DNA of 64,000 bases from Scleromitrula shiraiana (GCA_028455995.1 JABELC010000001.1:3522501-3586500), one strand, 5' to 3'; numbered from the stretch's first letter, positions 23,166-34,646 are shown. Notes: generated from the letters alone by a model not told the origin. Numbers and translations are program-made.

Positions 23166-24359
23166 TTATGGCGTCATATAAATCCATTGGCAAGAATAAT
23201 CTCCCATGGAGGAAAGAAATCTATCTGTTGGTTTTAGTGGTACTGAGTCGAACGGAAAATCGCCCTTTTTCGTAACAAAACGTTCAATACGTGTCCGAAG
23301 CCAATAGTTGGAATTCGCCGGTGGGAACATTTCTTCGGAGTCGCTGATGAACCATTGACGTGGTGTGTTTGTCCTGCGGTTCCTTTCATATAGACTTCCA
23401 TGCAGCTGAATTTTTTCCAGGTTCATTGATTCTCCGAGAAATCTAATAAAGTTTATCCACAAACAATTGTCGAATATCGTGCCTCTGTTACGTTTTAGTT
23501 GAGTACGACCGAGCCGAAGAGACTTTAGATGTTCTGCATGATTTGAGAGAAGGTTTTTTAAAGTTGATATTTTTAAAACTATTCCCTCCAGGCCCAGATG
23601 TCTTAGAGATTTCCAGTGGGTCCGACTGTTTAGAATATCACATCGTAGTAGGTAGTTTGGGACATGCTTCATATTTAGAGATAGCAAGTTCGATGCTTGA
23701 GTTATGATTATGCCTATAAAGTTGGCCTCAAGACGCCTCGGAAAAGTAGGGCGGCTATTTGGTCCATCGAAAGATACAGAAAAGTAATGAATTTTGTGTA
23801 GCGACTTCATCACGATGATTGAAGTTAATTCGGGATAAAAGGTCCAACTATCACCATTATACAGAACAAATCTAATATCAATGTGATTGACGGAGCACAC
23901 CATAGCTATCTGAAAGAATGCTAAGAAATTGCGAGCAGCGATATAAAGCAAGGTGGATCCTCGTCTCTGTGCTGGGTCGTTACCAGCTTGCGCACAATTA
24001 ACGATGAGTTCCAATATCTTGAGAGAGTGTAGGTTTTTGATGGCTTCTTCTAGTAAAGATTGGTTGGTAACTCCCAAAATATTTGATTGATGATGCACCT
24101 TGGATAAGTCAAGTATGATCATTTTAACAAGTACACGGAGGCTTGGGTGTCGCGCTATTGACAGAAGCTTATTGAAGCTTTCTGAATCCATGTAGAAGAC
24201 GAAATTGTAGAAAATGAATGGCTCGGCAGCAGCTCTACAAACCGGAGAGACAAGTCGAAGGTTTTTGAGATCATCTCGTCGTTTAGTTAGCCAATCTAGC
24301 TCCCAGAGATGACTTGCGATGTTCGACCACACTTCTAACGGTAAGAATCTAGATTTCAT
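23166..24359 (-). CDS. F-box protein with LRR-like repeats
   Basis: Single exon, 397 residues, start ATG at 24359. The F-box is at residues 4-55 (FLPLEVWSNIASHLWELDWL, then LKNLRLVSPVCRAAAEPFIF), with the usual LP-x-E-x-W start and the LR-L-V-S-x-x-C block. The rest holds irregular leucine-rich segments (LKILELIVNC, LLSLNMKHVPNYLL, LRHLGLEGIVL, LKSLRLGRTQL, LEKIQLHGSLY), the common fungal F-box/LRR design. By family it is the substrate-recognition subunit of an SCF ubiquitin ligase. The target is unknown. A truncated relative lies tail-to-tail at 22041-22882. Confidence 0.8.
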   Translation of the reverse strand: MKSRFLPLEVWSNIASHLWELDWLTKRRDDLKNLRLVSPVCRAAAEPFIFYNFVFYMDSESFNKLLSIARHPSLRVLVKMIILDLSKVHHQSNILGVTNQSLLEEAIKNLHSLKILELIVNCAQAGNDPAQRRGSTLLYIAARNFLAFFQIAMVCSVNHIDIRFVLYNGDSWTFYPELTSIIVMKSLHKIHYFSVSFDGPNSRPTFPRRLEANFIGIIITQASNLLSLNMKHVPNYLLRCDILNSRTHWKSLRHLGLEGIVLKISTLKNLLSNHAEHLKSLRLGRTQLKRNRGTIFDNCLWINFIRFLGESMNLEKIQLHGSLYERNRRTNTPRQWFISDSEEMFPPANSNYWLRTRIERFVTKKGDFPFDSVPLKPTDRFLSSMGDYSCQWIYMTP

Positions 24360-24950
24360 TTTTGATATGGTTTGTAGTGTAGAGAATATACCAAATCTTC
24401 ATTGTTACAGAGCTCGATCTATTTATCAATGGGATTGATTACTGCGGATATTCCCATATACAAACCAAAAGATTTATTTACAACCTTGAAGTTCTTGGCG
24501 ATTAGTCAAGAGAAGAACGATAGGAGCTTTTATTCCTAACAAATTCATATTTCGATGCGAGTTGTCAATATGATAGAATCGGAGGAATCGCAAAACGCAC
24601 CGGATGTAATTAACCGCACGCGCGAATTTCTCAAATTTGAATACTTGTCCAATCAATCGTTTTTTAAATGTCTGCTTTGGATAAATCTAGGTAGGTTTTC
24701 AAGCTTCCCATGTAACATGCATAATTCACTCGAAATCCCATAACCCGGCAACCCCGTGGACAACAAAGCGCAGCGCTGCGCTGCATCCCCGCATTGCATT
24801 TCCATTTAACCGGTAGTTTTAAATTGATACCACCCACTACTTGATTACATCATTATTGATGGGAATAAATACTTTCGATATTCATATATCTGTGTACAAC
24901 TCTCCTTTCAATATCGAATATCAATTGTAAATAATCATAAATACTTCAAA
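24360..24950. other. Intergenic region between divergent genes
   Basis: No gene. It serves as the promoter region for the F-box gene (minus) and the acyl-CoA synthetase (plus). A GC-rich patch with the dyad GCGCAGCGCTGCGCTGC lies near 24770. Confidence 0.45.
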
Positions 24951-26998
24951 ATGACAATCTCACCCCGTTGGGAAATTCCCATCCCCCTCATCTCCTTCCC
25001 AACCTACCTATTCACCTCGGCTACACATGCTCTACCCGAGAAAGTCGCTTTCTACGATTCCTCCGATCCCTCTCGTTATTTGACTCATAATGATTTTCGT
25101 CTTTATTCTCAACGTTTAGCTGCGGGTCTCATTAAGGCTGGTTTGCAGCCGGGTGATCGTGTTTTGCTGTTCTCGGGAAATAATATATTTTTCCCGGTTG
25201 TATTGATAGGGATTATGATGGCGGGTGGGACATTCACGGGTGCAAATCCAGGGTTTGTTAAGAGAGAATTGGAGTACCAATTGAGGGATAGTGGAGCGAA
25301 GTTCTTAATCTGTGGAGAGGAAGGTTTGGGGGTTGGAGTTGAGGCTGCGGAGATGGTTGGGTTGGAAAAAAGGAATGTTTTTGTTTTTGATGATAGAGTA
25401 CTAGAGGGTGATGGCGAGGGGAAATTGGGAGTGAAGAATTGGGCGGAGTTGTTAGAGAGTGAGCAGATGGGAAGGAAGTTTCAGTGGTCGGACGGTGACC
25501 CAAAGGATAGAGTTTGTTGTTTAAATTACAGTTCAGGAACAACGGGAGTTCCAAAAGGAGTCATGCTCACACATTACAGTAAGCTTTCTTTGTCTCCTTC
25601 AAACTGTCTATACTTATTGTCGTATGTATTACTATGCTAATATGTGTTTAATCAAGATTACGTGGCAAACGTAATACAATACAAACACCTGCGTGAATTA
25701 CACCCAGATACAGCTGAAAGGAACAAAACGGAGTAAGTCATTCAAAACTGATTCTATACATTAAGCTAACGGAAGTAGTAAATACATTTGCCCCTTACCT
25801 ATGTACCATGCCTTTGCACAATTAGTGTTCGCGGCGACGTGCCCAAAACGCGAAATTCCAGTCTATGTCATCAAAAAGTTCAACTTTGAGGAACTTCTTA
25901 AGGCAGTAGAAAGGTATAGGATCACGAACTTGATTTTGGTGCCTCCAATAGTCATTGTTAGTACTTCCCGAAAGTTGATCGAAACGATTTGACTAATTTG
26001 AATTGAAAGTTACTTGTCAAATCACCTCTCACCAAGAAATACGATCTTAGTAGCATATGTGATATCAGTTCGGGTGCTGCTCCCTTAAGTGGTGAAGTTA
26101 TCGAGGCAGCTGAAGCTCTATGGCCAGCCGGACAAGTCAAATTTCACGTATGTACAATATCTCAATACTTGACATGGGCTACTGAATGACCGACTATTTT
26201 TTATAGCAAGGGTGGGGAATGACTGAACTGACATGTTCAATGCTGGGATGCGATATGAGTCGGGAAAATCCAGTAAACTCTGTGGGCGAATTAAGTGCAA
26301 ATTGTCATGCCAAAATCATGCATGTAGAAACCCAGGAAGAAGTCAAACCGGGTGAGAGAGGTGAGATGTGGGTAAAAGGTCCGAAGTAAGTGATGTCATT
26401 CCAGGCCTGTCAAGCATGCGGCATTGGTCTTTGCCAACAATTGAGAATAACGAATCTTCAGTGTTATGAAGGGATACTGGCAGAAGCCAGAAGCGACAGA
26501 TGAGACGTTGATTCGTTCAGATGATGGCATTTGGCTACGCACAGGTGATATTGCGTATGTGGACCCAGATGGACAATTCTTCATCGTGGATCGCCTGAAG
26601 GAACTCATCAAAGTAAAAGGGAGCCAAGTTGCTCCTGCGGAACTAGAAGCTTTGTTACTAGAGCATCCACAGATTGCAGATGTCTGTGTGGTAGGCGTGA
26701 GCTCGGTGGAAGAAGGAGAAGTCCCCAGAGCCTATGTAGTTTTGAAGGGCGAGAATCAGGTATCAGGAGAGCAGATAATCAAATGGGTCGAAGAAAGGGT
26801 CAGCCGGTATAAGAGATTGAAAGGTGGAGTGAGGTTTGTTGAAACTATACCAAAGAACCCAGTAAGTTTGAAATGCCTTTCACTGAAGTTATACCGGCAA
26901 TTGTTAACGTATTACAGAGTGGAAAGATTTTGAGAAAGTTCATAAGAGAGAGAGCGAAGGAAGAAGATGATAGTATTAAGTTGAAGGCCAAATTATAG
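24951..26998 (+). CDS. Peroxisomal acyl-CoA ligase, 4CL-like
   Basis: Seven exons: 24951-25578, 25657-25732, 25779-25956, 26010-26147, 26207-26385, 26462-26861 and 26918-26998, giving 559 residues, the usual length for this family. It belongs to the adenylate-forming (ANL) superfamily and converts a carboxylic acid, ATP and CoA to the acyl-CoA. Motifs in order are the P-loop-like YSSGTTGVPKGVMLTH, GWGMTE, TGDIAYVDPDGQFFIVDRLK, the hinge/lysine region ELIKVKGSQVAP, and the catalytic-lysine block PKNPSGKILRK split by the last intron. The C-terminus is KAKL, a canonical PTS1, so it should act in peroxisomes. The substrate is probably a phenylpropanoid-like or medium/long-chain acid; the sequence does not tell which. 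Confidence 0.9.
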
Positions 26999-28026
26999 GG
27001 AATAACAAACAATTATTGAGTTCGAGATTATCCATGCTTAAACGCCCAATTAAAACATAAAATAAACATCCATATGATATATTTATTTTTTTTTATTTTT
27101 TTAAATAATACAAATCCAAATATATGTTTAGACTATAGACATTCAAAGATTTCTATCATGAATTTATTTGAATGTCTTTGCATGATATAGAGTCTAGAGT
27201 CTAGACATTCAAGTAGCGATATTTATATATGACTGTATTTCACCTACATAGTAGATAGTTCTATAAACATTCAGAACTTCAACACCTCATCAGATGATGT
27301 AAACTCACTCATCTACCGCAATATTATCCGATCTCAAGATAGAGGTGGTGAGGCGGGGGTGAAGGTGGTATGTTTTCTCAAGCAAGAGAGTGGGGAATAG
27401 GTGGGGAATAACTGGGCCGACTACTACTCGCCCCACGCGGGGTAAATAGTTGACACCCTCGACATACCCACTGATATATATCCATTTGCCTTCAAACACC
27501 GATCATTTTCAATCAATGCACCATCTATACTTCAGTATTATCGTAATCAAAACACTTCTAACTGGACTGGAATAACTACCCGTCAAAAATGAACGGGCCA
27601 TCCAGATCAACGTCCTAGCCCGAGTCATATTATCATGTCCGTTGAGTCAAGATACATAATCACAAATTGGCCAAGAAGATTTTGGCAACTATCACTGGTG
27701 CTGCTATTGACCATCTCTTTCCACTGCAGTAAGTGATGATTGACAACCAACAGTGTTCAATTCGTAAGCCTCCAACCCAGGTCGTTATAGGGACTTCATT
27801 CACCGGAGCCAACCCATTTCTGAATGTCTCTGCACTACACTACCCGGATAGAGATACTGAATGTGGGGGCGTCGTTACATTACAGTATCTCTGTATCGAT
27901 TGACAATCCCTGTAAACAAAAGCAAGCAAAATTGTTCCTCGAACAAAAATTGCAGTTGTCGAGATATTAATATGGCATCTCTTCTTCTTTCTTCCTACAA
28001 TCTCTTCACATCAGTATCATGACAAA
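26999..28026. other. Intergenic region
   Basis: No gene in about 1 kb. The first part has A/T tracts (27080-27110). The right half leads into the transporter gene, with a CT-rich leader at 27970-28020. Confidence 0.45.
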
Positions 28027-29879
28027 ATGTCTACTTTGTTACCCATAGTGTTCTCCTCTTTGGATTCGGCTACACCCACACAACCTGAACCTCAATCTTC
28101 CAGATTCCGTCAAATTCTCACCGATATCTCGCAGAATCGCAATGCTTACTTTCTTACAGTCGTCGCCTCTTTTGGCGGTATGTTTTTCGGTTGGGATACT
28201 GGTTTGATAGGTGGTATTCTTACCATGGATTCATTCCACCATTCATTTTCCCTCGATCCTAAGTCCTCGGACTATTCTAGTTTATCTGGAAACATTGTAT
28301 CTACCTTACAAGGAGGATGTTTTTTTGGAGCCATGAGTTCATTTTATTTATCCGATGTTTTTGGTAGGAAGACTGCTTTTTATGTGGCGGACTTCTTCTT
28401 CTTGTTAGGAAGTGTAGTTCAAACAACAAGTGGAATTGGAACAGATAGCTTAGCACAATTGTATGTGGGGAGGTTTATTGGTGGTTTTGGGGTCGGCCTG
28501 GTTTCGGCAGTGGTGCCGACTTATATTGGTGAGAATGCGGGAAGGGAGATTAGAGGGAGATGTATTGGGTGTATGCAATTGTTTAATGTGTGAGTTCCTG
28601 GAAGTTCATTTCAGCTTATTATACTGTCACACAAAAAAAACGACAGAAAAAATATGTTGCTTGATTCTTCTGATATAGGGAGCTTAGCTCTTTACAATTG
28701 ATCACATCTTTTGTGACATATACACTCATGGTGTGATTGCTAATTATAAAGCTTGGTAGCACTGGCATCATGTTGGCTTATTTCATAAATTTTGGAATAA
28801 ACTTAGATTTCGACGGCAAGAATTCTCTAAAGTGGAGGATTCCCTTCGCACTTCAAATGCTTCCTGGTATTCTACTTCTAGTTGGTTTACTTTTCCAGAA
28901 TGAGTCTCCTCGCTGGCTTGTCGAAAAGGACCGCCACGAGGAAGCTCTGGCTGCACTATCTCGGGTGCGACGTAAACCACCTACGGATCCCACCCTCCTC
29001 CTGGAGTATAACGGAATTATCGCTGACTTCGAAGGCAAACAGCGCCTGTCATTAATCAAGCAAATGCGATTAACAATCTCCTCCAGGCCAGCCTTTTATG
29101 CCGTTTCCATGGCAGCAATCCTCCAATTCTGGCAGCAATGGACCGGTACCAATAGTATTAATTACTACTCACCACAAATATTCTCTTCCATCGGTCTCAC
29201 GGGAACATCAAATGGGCTTTTTGCAACAGGTATCTATGGAGTGGTGAAAGTATGCATCACAGCTTTAGGACTCATGTTCGCGACTGAACAAGTAGGTCGG
29301 AAATGGTGTCTTATAATCGGTGGCCTCGGTCAGGCATTTGCGATGTTTTACATTGGAATCAATCAAGCAGTTAATCCACCCGTTGCTGGACATTTAACTA
29401 GTCATTCAATCTTCGCCATTATCTGCGTTTATCTCTTCGTCGTATTTTACTCATTCGGATGGGGACCCATTCCATTTGTTCTCAGCTCCGAATGTTCACC
29501 CAACCATCTCCGCAGCTTTAGTATGGCATTTGCGATTGCTATTCAATGGTTGATGAATTTTGTGATATCGAAAATTACTCCCTATTTGTTGAGTGGAATT
29601 ACTTATGGAACGTTCTTACTTTTCGGGACTTGTTGTATGATAATGACTGTCTATGCGATTGTTTGTGTGCCCGAAACGAAGAACGTGCCGTTAGAGAAGG
29701 TGCATTTGCTTTTCGAGGGCAATATCATCGCTGGTTGTATTAAAGATACTCTGCCAAGGTATAGAAGAGGAAAGGCACTTAGAGAGATGGAACTTGGGGG
29801 TGAAGATAATGTGAAGGGTGATTTGGATCGTGGCAAAGCAGTACATGTTGAGCATGCACTGGTAGATCAAGAACCATAG
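28027..29879 (+). CDS. MFS sugar transporter
   Basis: Exons are 28027-28589 and 28760-29879, giving 560 residues. Joining at a GTGAGT donor and a TTGGTAG acceptor gives QLFNV-TGIMLAYFINFG, which aligns without a gap to the usual helix 4-5 region. Family marks are DVFGRK after helix 2, GRFIGGFGVGLVSAVVPTYI, ESPRWL before the central loop, QQWTGTNSINYYSP in helix 7, GWGPIPFVLSSE in helix 10, and the exit signature VPETKNVPLEKV. Twelve helices are expected, acting as a proton symporter or facilitator at the plasma membrane. It looks closest to the quinate/hexose type; the substrate is not certain. The intron is 170 nt, three times the local norm. Confidence 0.9.
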
Positions 29880-30372
29880 ATTAAATATATTATGTGATCA
29901 TGACGAAATTGTTAATTCATAGATAATGAGAACCCAAGATACCCAGAAGCATTTCCAGATGTCTGCTCAAGACCACTACAGGAATTAGAATCATACTGTA
30001 GGATAGCATATCTCCCCAAACCCTACACTTCAAACCAAAACTATCTTCTCGAGAGATATCAGAACAGAGACCGACCACATATATTTCGAAGAGGTTCCTA
30101 ACCGTAAAGCATACGATCTGCCGTAAACATCTGTTCCCCTCCACCCAGATCTCTTCTCCTTCCCACCCACCATCCATAAAACCATGTCATATCCTAATGC
30201 CGTTCCAATACCCCATTTGCCCTAACAGAAACAAAAAAACTAAGGTATCATTCATCATCGCTCATCTCATGGTCGTTATCGTAGAAGTACAATTTTCATG
30301 CTAGTGATAAATTAGATAAAGAAGCTTCAACAGAAAAGAGTGGTAGGGGATGACATACCAAAATCGAACGTC
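29880..30372. other. Intergenic region
   Basis: No gene supported in this stretch. A minus-strand 86-codon frame at 29917-30177 has no domain. A GTATGT...CTAATTTATCACTAG intron-like sequence lies around 30300-30358 on the minus strand, downstream of the small frame at 30373-30498. Confidence 0.4.
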
Positions 30373-30498
30373 TTAACGGAAGCAATTGAGACCGCAAAGG
30401 CGTGCGCTGAAAACTGGTCTTCTCATGCCATGTCTGTCCGCCGATGCGTTTACTCCAAATCTTCTTCCTCCATATCTCTTTGCCCAGAAGAAACCCAT
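30373..30498 (-). CDS. Possible small Arg-rich protein, 41 aa
   Basis: A short minus-strand frame starts at the ATG of 30498 and ends with TAA. It reads MGFFWAKRYGGRRFGVNASA, then DRHGMRRPVFSARLCGLNCFR. It is strongly basic, with two cysteines near the end. Support is indirect: a plausible leader lies upstream, and a clean intron-like element (GTATGT donor, CTAAT branch, CACTAG acceptor) lies about 15 bp downstream. Those are signs of transcription in this direction. It may be the terminal exon of a longer transcript, or a chance frame. Function unknown. Confidence 0.35.
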   Translation of the reverse strand: MGFFWAKRYGGRRFGVNASADRHGMRRPVFSARLCGLNCFR

Positions 30499-31144
30499 TG
30501 TTATAGATGATGTTATTGAGGTCTTGTATCGTTTAGTGAGGTAATCGTGGTAGTGTATTTGTCTGACAAGTTTCTTACTTAGAATGCGATGAGTTTGTTT
30601 AAGAGTTGAAGACGAAGTTGAGAATTAAATGGTTGAGGTTATAAAGATTGTCGTATCACTCATAACCTTGGAATATTTCAATTTCAGAATGATGCAGATC
30701 TGGGCGGCCCAAAACCGGTTTGTACTCGCTTGGCAACTGATTCACTTGTGCTTAGACTTTGAGGCTTGAGCAAGATTTTCAACTCGATGCTTTTCAGCTG
30801 CAAAAATTCCAAAGGAAAAATATATCAGGCAAGGGAGAAAGGACGGATTGATGCAAAGAAAGATTTCAGTTCTTGTGCAACACTTGAGCACCTGTTCTAG
30901 ATATCAGAATAATATTACTGTGATCTGATCAGCATTGGTTGTGACACATCAACTCTAGATGGTGCAGGGGCTCAAGATAATCGAACCCCAATAGGATTAA
31001 TACTAGATCAAGGAAGTATCAGATGTATCATCCTGCGATATTGCTTTTGTATAATTGTACATCTCTTAATATATCTCAGATGATGATCTTGAGTTTGGTG
31101 CGAATGGTGCGAATGGGGCAGATAGATATGTGATTACATAACAT
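30499..31144. other. Intergenic region
   Basis: Nothing gene-like. It includes the putative 5' leader of the small minus-strand frame on its left side and ends at the transposon-like inverted repeat that begins at 31145. Confidence 0.4.
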
Positions 31145-31146
31145 TA

Positions 31147-31260
31147 GAAAGATCCACGCTGAACCGGACACACTAATCAATCAAACATTCTAATCTACAG
31201 TACTTATTAGTAGTGTGTCCGGTTCTTGATTAGTGTGTCCGGTTCAGCAGTGGATCCTTC
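31147..31260. mobile_element. Short TIR element flanked by TA (MITE-like)
   Basis: The left arm, 31147-31180, and the right arm, 31226-31260, are inverted copies of 34 and 35 bases, beginning GAARGATCCAC and running through GCTGAACCGGACACACTAAT. They differ by one substitution and one extra base. Both ends are flanked by TA (31145-31146 and 31261-31262), the target duplication used by Tc1/mariner-type elements. The right end also holds a 15-base direct repeat, TAGTGTGTCCGGTTC, at 31211-31225 and 31231-31245. There is no coding capacity. It is best read as a non-autonomous derivative. It lies 115 bp before the thioesterase start and could affect its promoter. Confidence 0.75.
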
Positions 31261-31374
31261 TATAGCTTGGCATGCCGAGGTTAATCTTCACTACTATTAC
31301 AAGATGTTTATTATCACAATACTATTACAACATGTAGTATATTATCACAATATCTGCAACTTCACAAGCGTACA

Positions 31375-31923
31375 ATGGAAGAGGAGGGGTTTAATTTCTT
31401 CAATTCCATTCCTTGGTGTGCGGAGCTTCTACACAATCGCGATTATGTCATAACCCCAACCTTTTCTAGACAATACAAAGAGAGCACTGAAGACTCCCTT
31501 TTTGCTGAAACGTTAAAGACGGACAATACCATTCGAGCAGCCATTTCCCTATATAAACAACCCATAAAAGGTTCTGAGATCCATGAAGTTCGCATATTTC
31601 TTAGTTTGGGGCGGGGAATGAATGGGATACCTGGAGTCTTGCATGGGGGTCTCATAGCAGCTGTGTTGGATGATACTATGGGGATATTGTTGACTCTGAT
31701 CAAAGATACGGACAATACGCCATTATCGAGGTTCACTGTGACGGCTGGATTGAATATTTCATATCTTAATATGGTATCAACCCCGCAGGTTATTCAGGTG
31801 GTTGCCAACCTACGAGAAATTAGAGGGAGGAAATATCACATTGATAGCAGGATTGAAGATTCGACTGGAGCTGTATTGGCAAAGGCGGAATCTGTATGGG
31901 TAAATCTGAGGGAGAAGCTATGA
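31375..31923 (+). CDS. PaaI-like hotdog-fold thioesterase
   Basis: Single exon, 182 residues. The hotdog signature is clear: GVLHGGLIAAVLDDTMGIL, with HGG at the start of the long central helix and the Asp pair after it, as in the 4HBT/PaaI thioesterases. The following strands TVTAGLNISYLNMVSTPQVI and ESVWVNLR complete the fold. The family hydrolyses acyl-CoA thioesters to the acid and CoA. The C-terminus is REKL, which is not a convincing peroxisomal signal. It lies 1.5 kb after the sugar transporter and on the same strand as the acyl-CoA ligase. Confidence 0.8.
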   Translation: MEEEGFNFFNSIPWCAELLHNRDYVITPTFSRQYKESTEDSLFAETLKTDNTIRAAISLYKQPIKGSEIHEVRIFLSLGRGMNGIPGVLHGGLIAAVLDDTMGILLTLIKDTDNTPLSRFTVTAGLNISYLNMVSTPQVIQVVANLREIRGRKYHIDSRIEDSTGAVLAKAESVWVNLREKL

Positions 31924-32232
31924 TATACGTTTGTTACTCCTTCAATACTTCCTCTTTCAAACCTTTCAGTATGGCTCTCACTAACGGCTGGCTTACTAGT
32001 TAGATGCAATCTGCTTACACCATCGATTTGTACTACGAACTTCCCGTATTATGAACGCTTGAAATACCCCAGGTACCGACGGATTCCGGCTAAATCAAAT
32101 CCAGAGGCATGTGGATAAAGGTACATTGGAAAAGCCTGCTCTGCCCCGGGTTTCAAAACAATCACATCAGTATTTCGCAATTGTACTGCTTGAGCGATCT
32201 TACACTGGAATTATGGTTCGAATATTCTCGTC
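31924..32232. other. Intergenic region
   Basis: Contains the 3' end of the thioesterase and the downstream side of the broken transporter. No gene. Confidence 0.4.
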
Positions 32233-34012
32233 TCACGCTACTTGACGGCACATTTGAGTACTACCTCTGTTCCTGTAGACTACAACAAGACCATTACCAC
32301 AATCCTCACGATTATCGAATTCCGTCACATCGTTCATTCCTAGTTCAATGGCTTCCCTCTCGGTTATTGGCATAGATTCTTGTTCTTTATCCCTTTTCCT
32401 GTTGAACATTATCATGTGTACATATAAGACAAATACCATGGCTAGCTTTATGCTATATGCAATCAACATTGCCAAATAAGCAGTACGATCATCAGCTAAT
32501 CAACAATCCTTTCAGCATATTTCTATAAATGTATGGTATAATAGTTAGGTGGACTTACGAGCTTCACTGGTGATGAATGTTTGAAGCCCAGCTACATTTT
32601 CCGCGCAGAAGCCAACGAACACAACTGCGCCGGTAAGCTTTTTTTTTTGGTGTAGCCTGCGACATTGGAGGAGATCATCGTAAGACTAATTCTGAAACCA
32701 AAGTTTTGTGTATAACATAGCCAAAGTGCTACAAGTCAGCCCCACTACTTGCCATCAATACATGACAATGCAGTGACCTGCGAATACTTACTTTATTTTC
32801 GGTGGGTAATCCAACTAGAAGTCCAGCTCCAATAATACAAATCGAATTAGCCACAACCATTACGGCACAACTTGTACTAGGCCATTTGGTGGCGACCCAC
32901 CCAACAACATCCCAAAAAACTGCACTGCGCCACCAGGTATCAACATATACTGGGAGCTCAACGTATCGAATCCAAAACTTGAGATGTTTATGCTCGCGAA
33001 GCTGGTCACTGCTGCTGTAGGCACTTGCCCTGATATTCATTACCAAGAGTATCTACGCTTTCGCATCCTTGATCATCTGTATAGCCTGATAGGGTTTGAA
33101 CACACGATTCTTGATACCTTGTCTGTTGGCAGCGACTCGCTCAACAGCTATGGCTCGTTCCCGGTTGTTAAGGAATGGTGTGGTGGAAGGACTATCTAGT
33201 AGGAATACCAAGGATACAAAACCCCATGCCATTGTTATTGACCCGAATATGATGAATATATACATCCATTTTGCCAATCCGGTATTGATATGCCCGACGG
33301 CGTACCCGGTCAGCAGCCTAGAGAACATTGTTGCAATAGTCTAAACCGCTGTCAGACATTCTATTTCGCTAGAACGCGACATACTAGATTGATGTCTGGA
33401 AGACACAAATTGCTTACAAGCTTCGAGACGTAGGGGTTGCTCTTCTGTGGTATACCACATGGACATTAACAAAACGAATCCAGGGTTGATAGCACTCTCA
33501 AAGACTCCCAGAAGAAATCGATTCGTTGCCATTCCTGCAAAAGATGTGCAAGCTAGTGTACTAAGCAGTACTGCTCCCCAAGCAATGACTGTGAATGACA
33601 GGAATTTTCCCGTGGGGAATTTCTGAAGAAGAAAACTCATTGGAAATTGAAAGACGAGGTATCCTACATAAAACATCGAAGCTTTCATGCAATGTCAATA
33701 CGTCACAGCAACCTTTACTAGTGGGACATACTTAATCATGAATAATCTCGCCCTTTCAAATTTGTATCCTTCAATCTATGAACACTAGCCAAGTTAATGG
33801 AGTTCTTATCGAGATATTACAAAACATAAGTTATCATCATCAACGAAAGTATACGCAGGTCGTAAACCCTTTCTCGCTTCCCGTGGATCAAGCTCATCAT
33901 CTCGAATGCTTTTATAAAGGTCCTAATTATCATCCCTAGCACCAGATGCTACGGAAGGAATTTCTTCAATCTGGTTCTCCTGAGTGGGAGTTTGTTTGCC
34001 GTCAGAGTTCAT
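32233..34012 (-). pseudogene. Broken Dal5-type (ACS family) MFS transporter
   Basis: Recognisable blocks follow one another on the minus strand but in changing frames. From ATG 34012, exon 1 is broken by TAG in GARDDN-stop. The next block, DELDPREARK, shifts frame into LRILSLMMITYVL-stop-YLDK, where TAA replaces the usual Gln. It continues NSINLASVHRLKDTNLKG, then YVGYLVFQFPMSFLLQKFP and GVFESAINPGFVLLMSMWYT. A small deletion follows after LEAYYC near 33330. MIKDAKA-stop has TAG for the usual Trp. SFGFDTLSSQYMLIPGGAVQ then shifts frame before GWVATKWPSTSCAVMVVANS. The end is KLTGAVVFVGFC and YSIKLAMVFVLYVHMIMF. At least three stops and three frameshifts rule out function. The family transports allantoate, nicotinate-like and other organic anions. 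Confidence 0.85.
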
Positions 34013-34646
34013 TGCTACGATGTTCTTGATAATTATCATACTAATATCACACAAGTGTGATACTTACAACCCACTTAGAATATTCCAACGGCACTTTATA
34101 TACGCCAAGGTGTGTTACATTTCAGCTGCCGTTTACAAGTTGATAGATATCAATGATATGAGTATGTTGTGGAACACCAAGCATTCTCGGTAATTATCAT
34201 CGTACCTATCAAGTTGATGCAATTGTTCTCTACTACCTCGCTTCCGATATTGATGTACTGTTTCTGAAGGAATAACAATACAACCGGCTTTGTATGGGTT
34301 CCTTGTCTTTACAGTTTATTATATACATGATAACTAATCAACGAATTTGATATGACAAGTGGTTATATAAAGTTACTCTAGGTTAATATTCAATATTATC
34401 ACGTTTATGATTTTGAGAGCGAAGATCTCTTATACAGTTTTAAACATACTATTACTGTAACAAATTTCTATTTCCAATCTAGACACCTAACTACAAAATC
34501 CAAAAATAAATTTCCCCCCTTAAGAGCAAAAGAGCAATGTGTATACAAACCTTGTTTTGATTATATTTCTACTCAATAAATTTCAATATAAGATAAAAAA
34601 TTGGTACTGTTTCATGCGTAATGTTCGATCTTCAGGGCCTCCAAGG
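34013..34646. other. Intergenic region
   Basis: AT-rich, no gene. It holds the former promoter of the broken transporter and the 3' end of the Ulp1-like gene. Confidence 0.4.
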
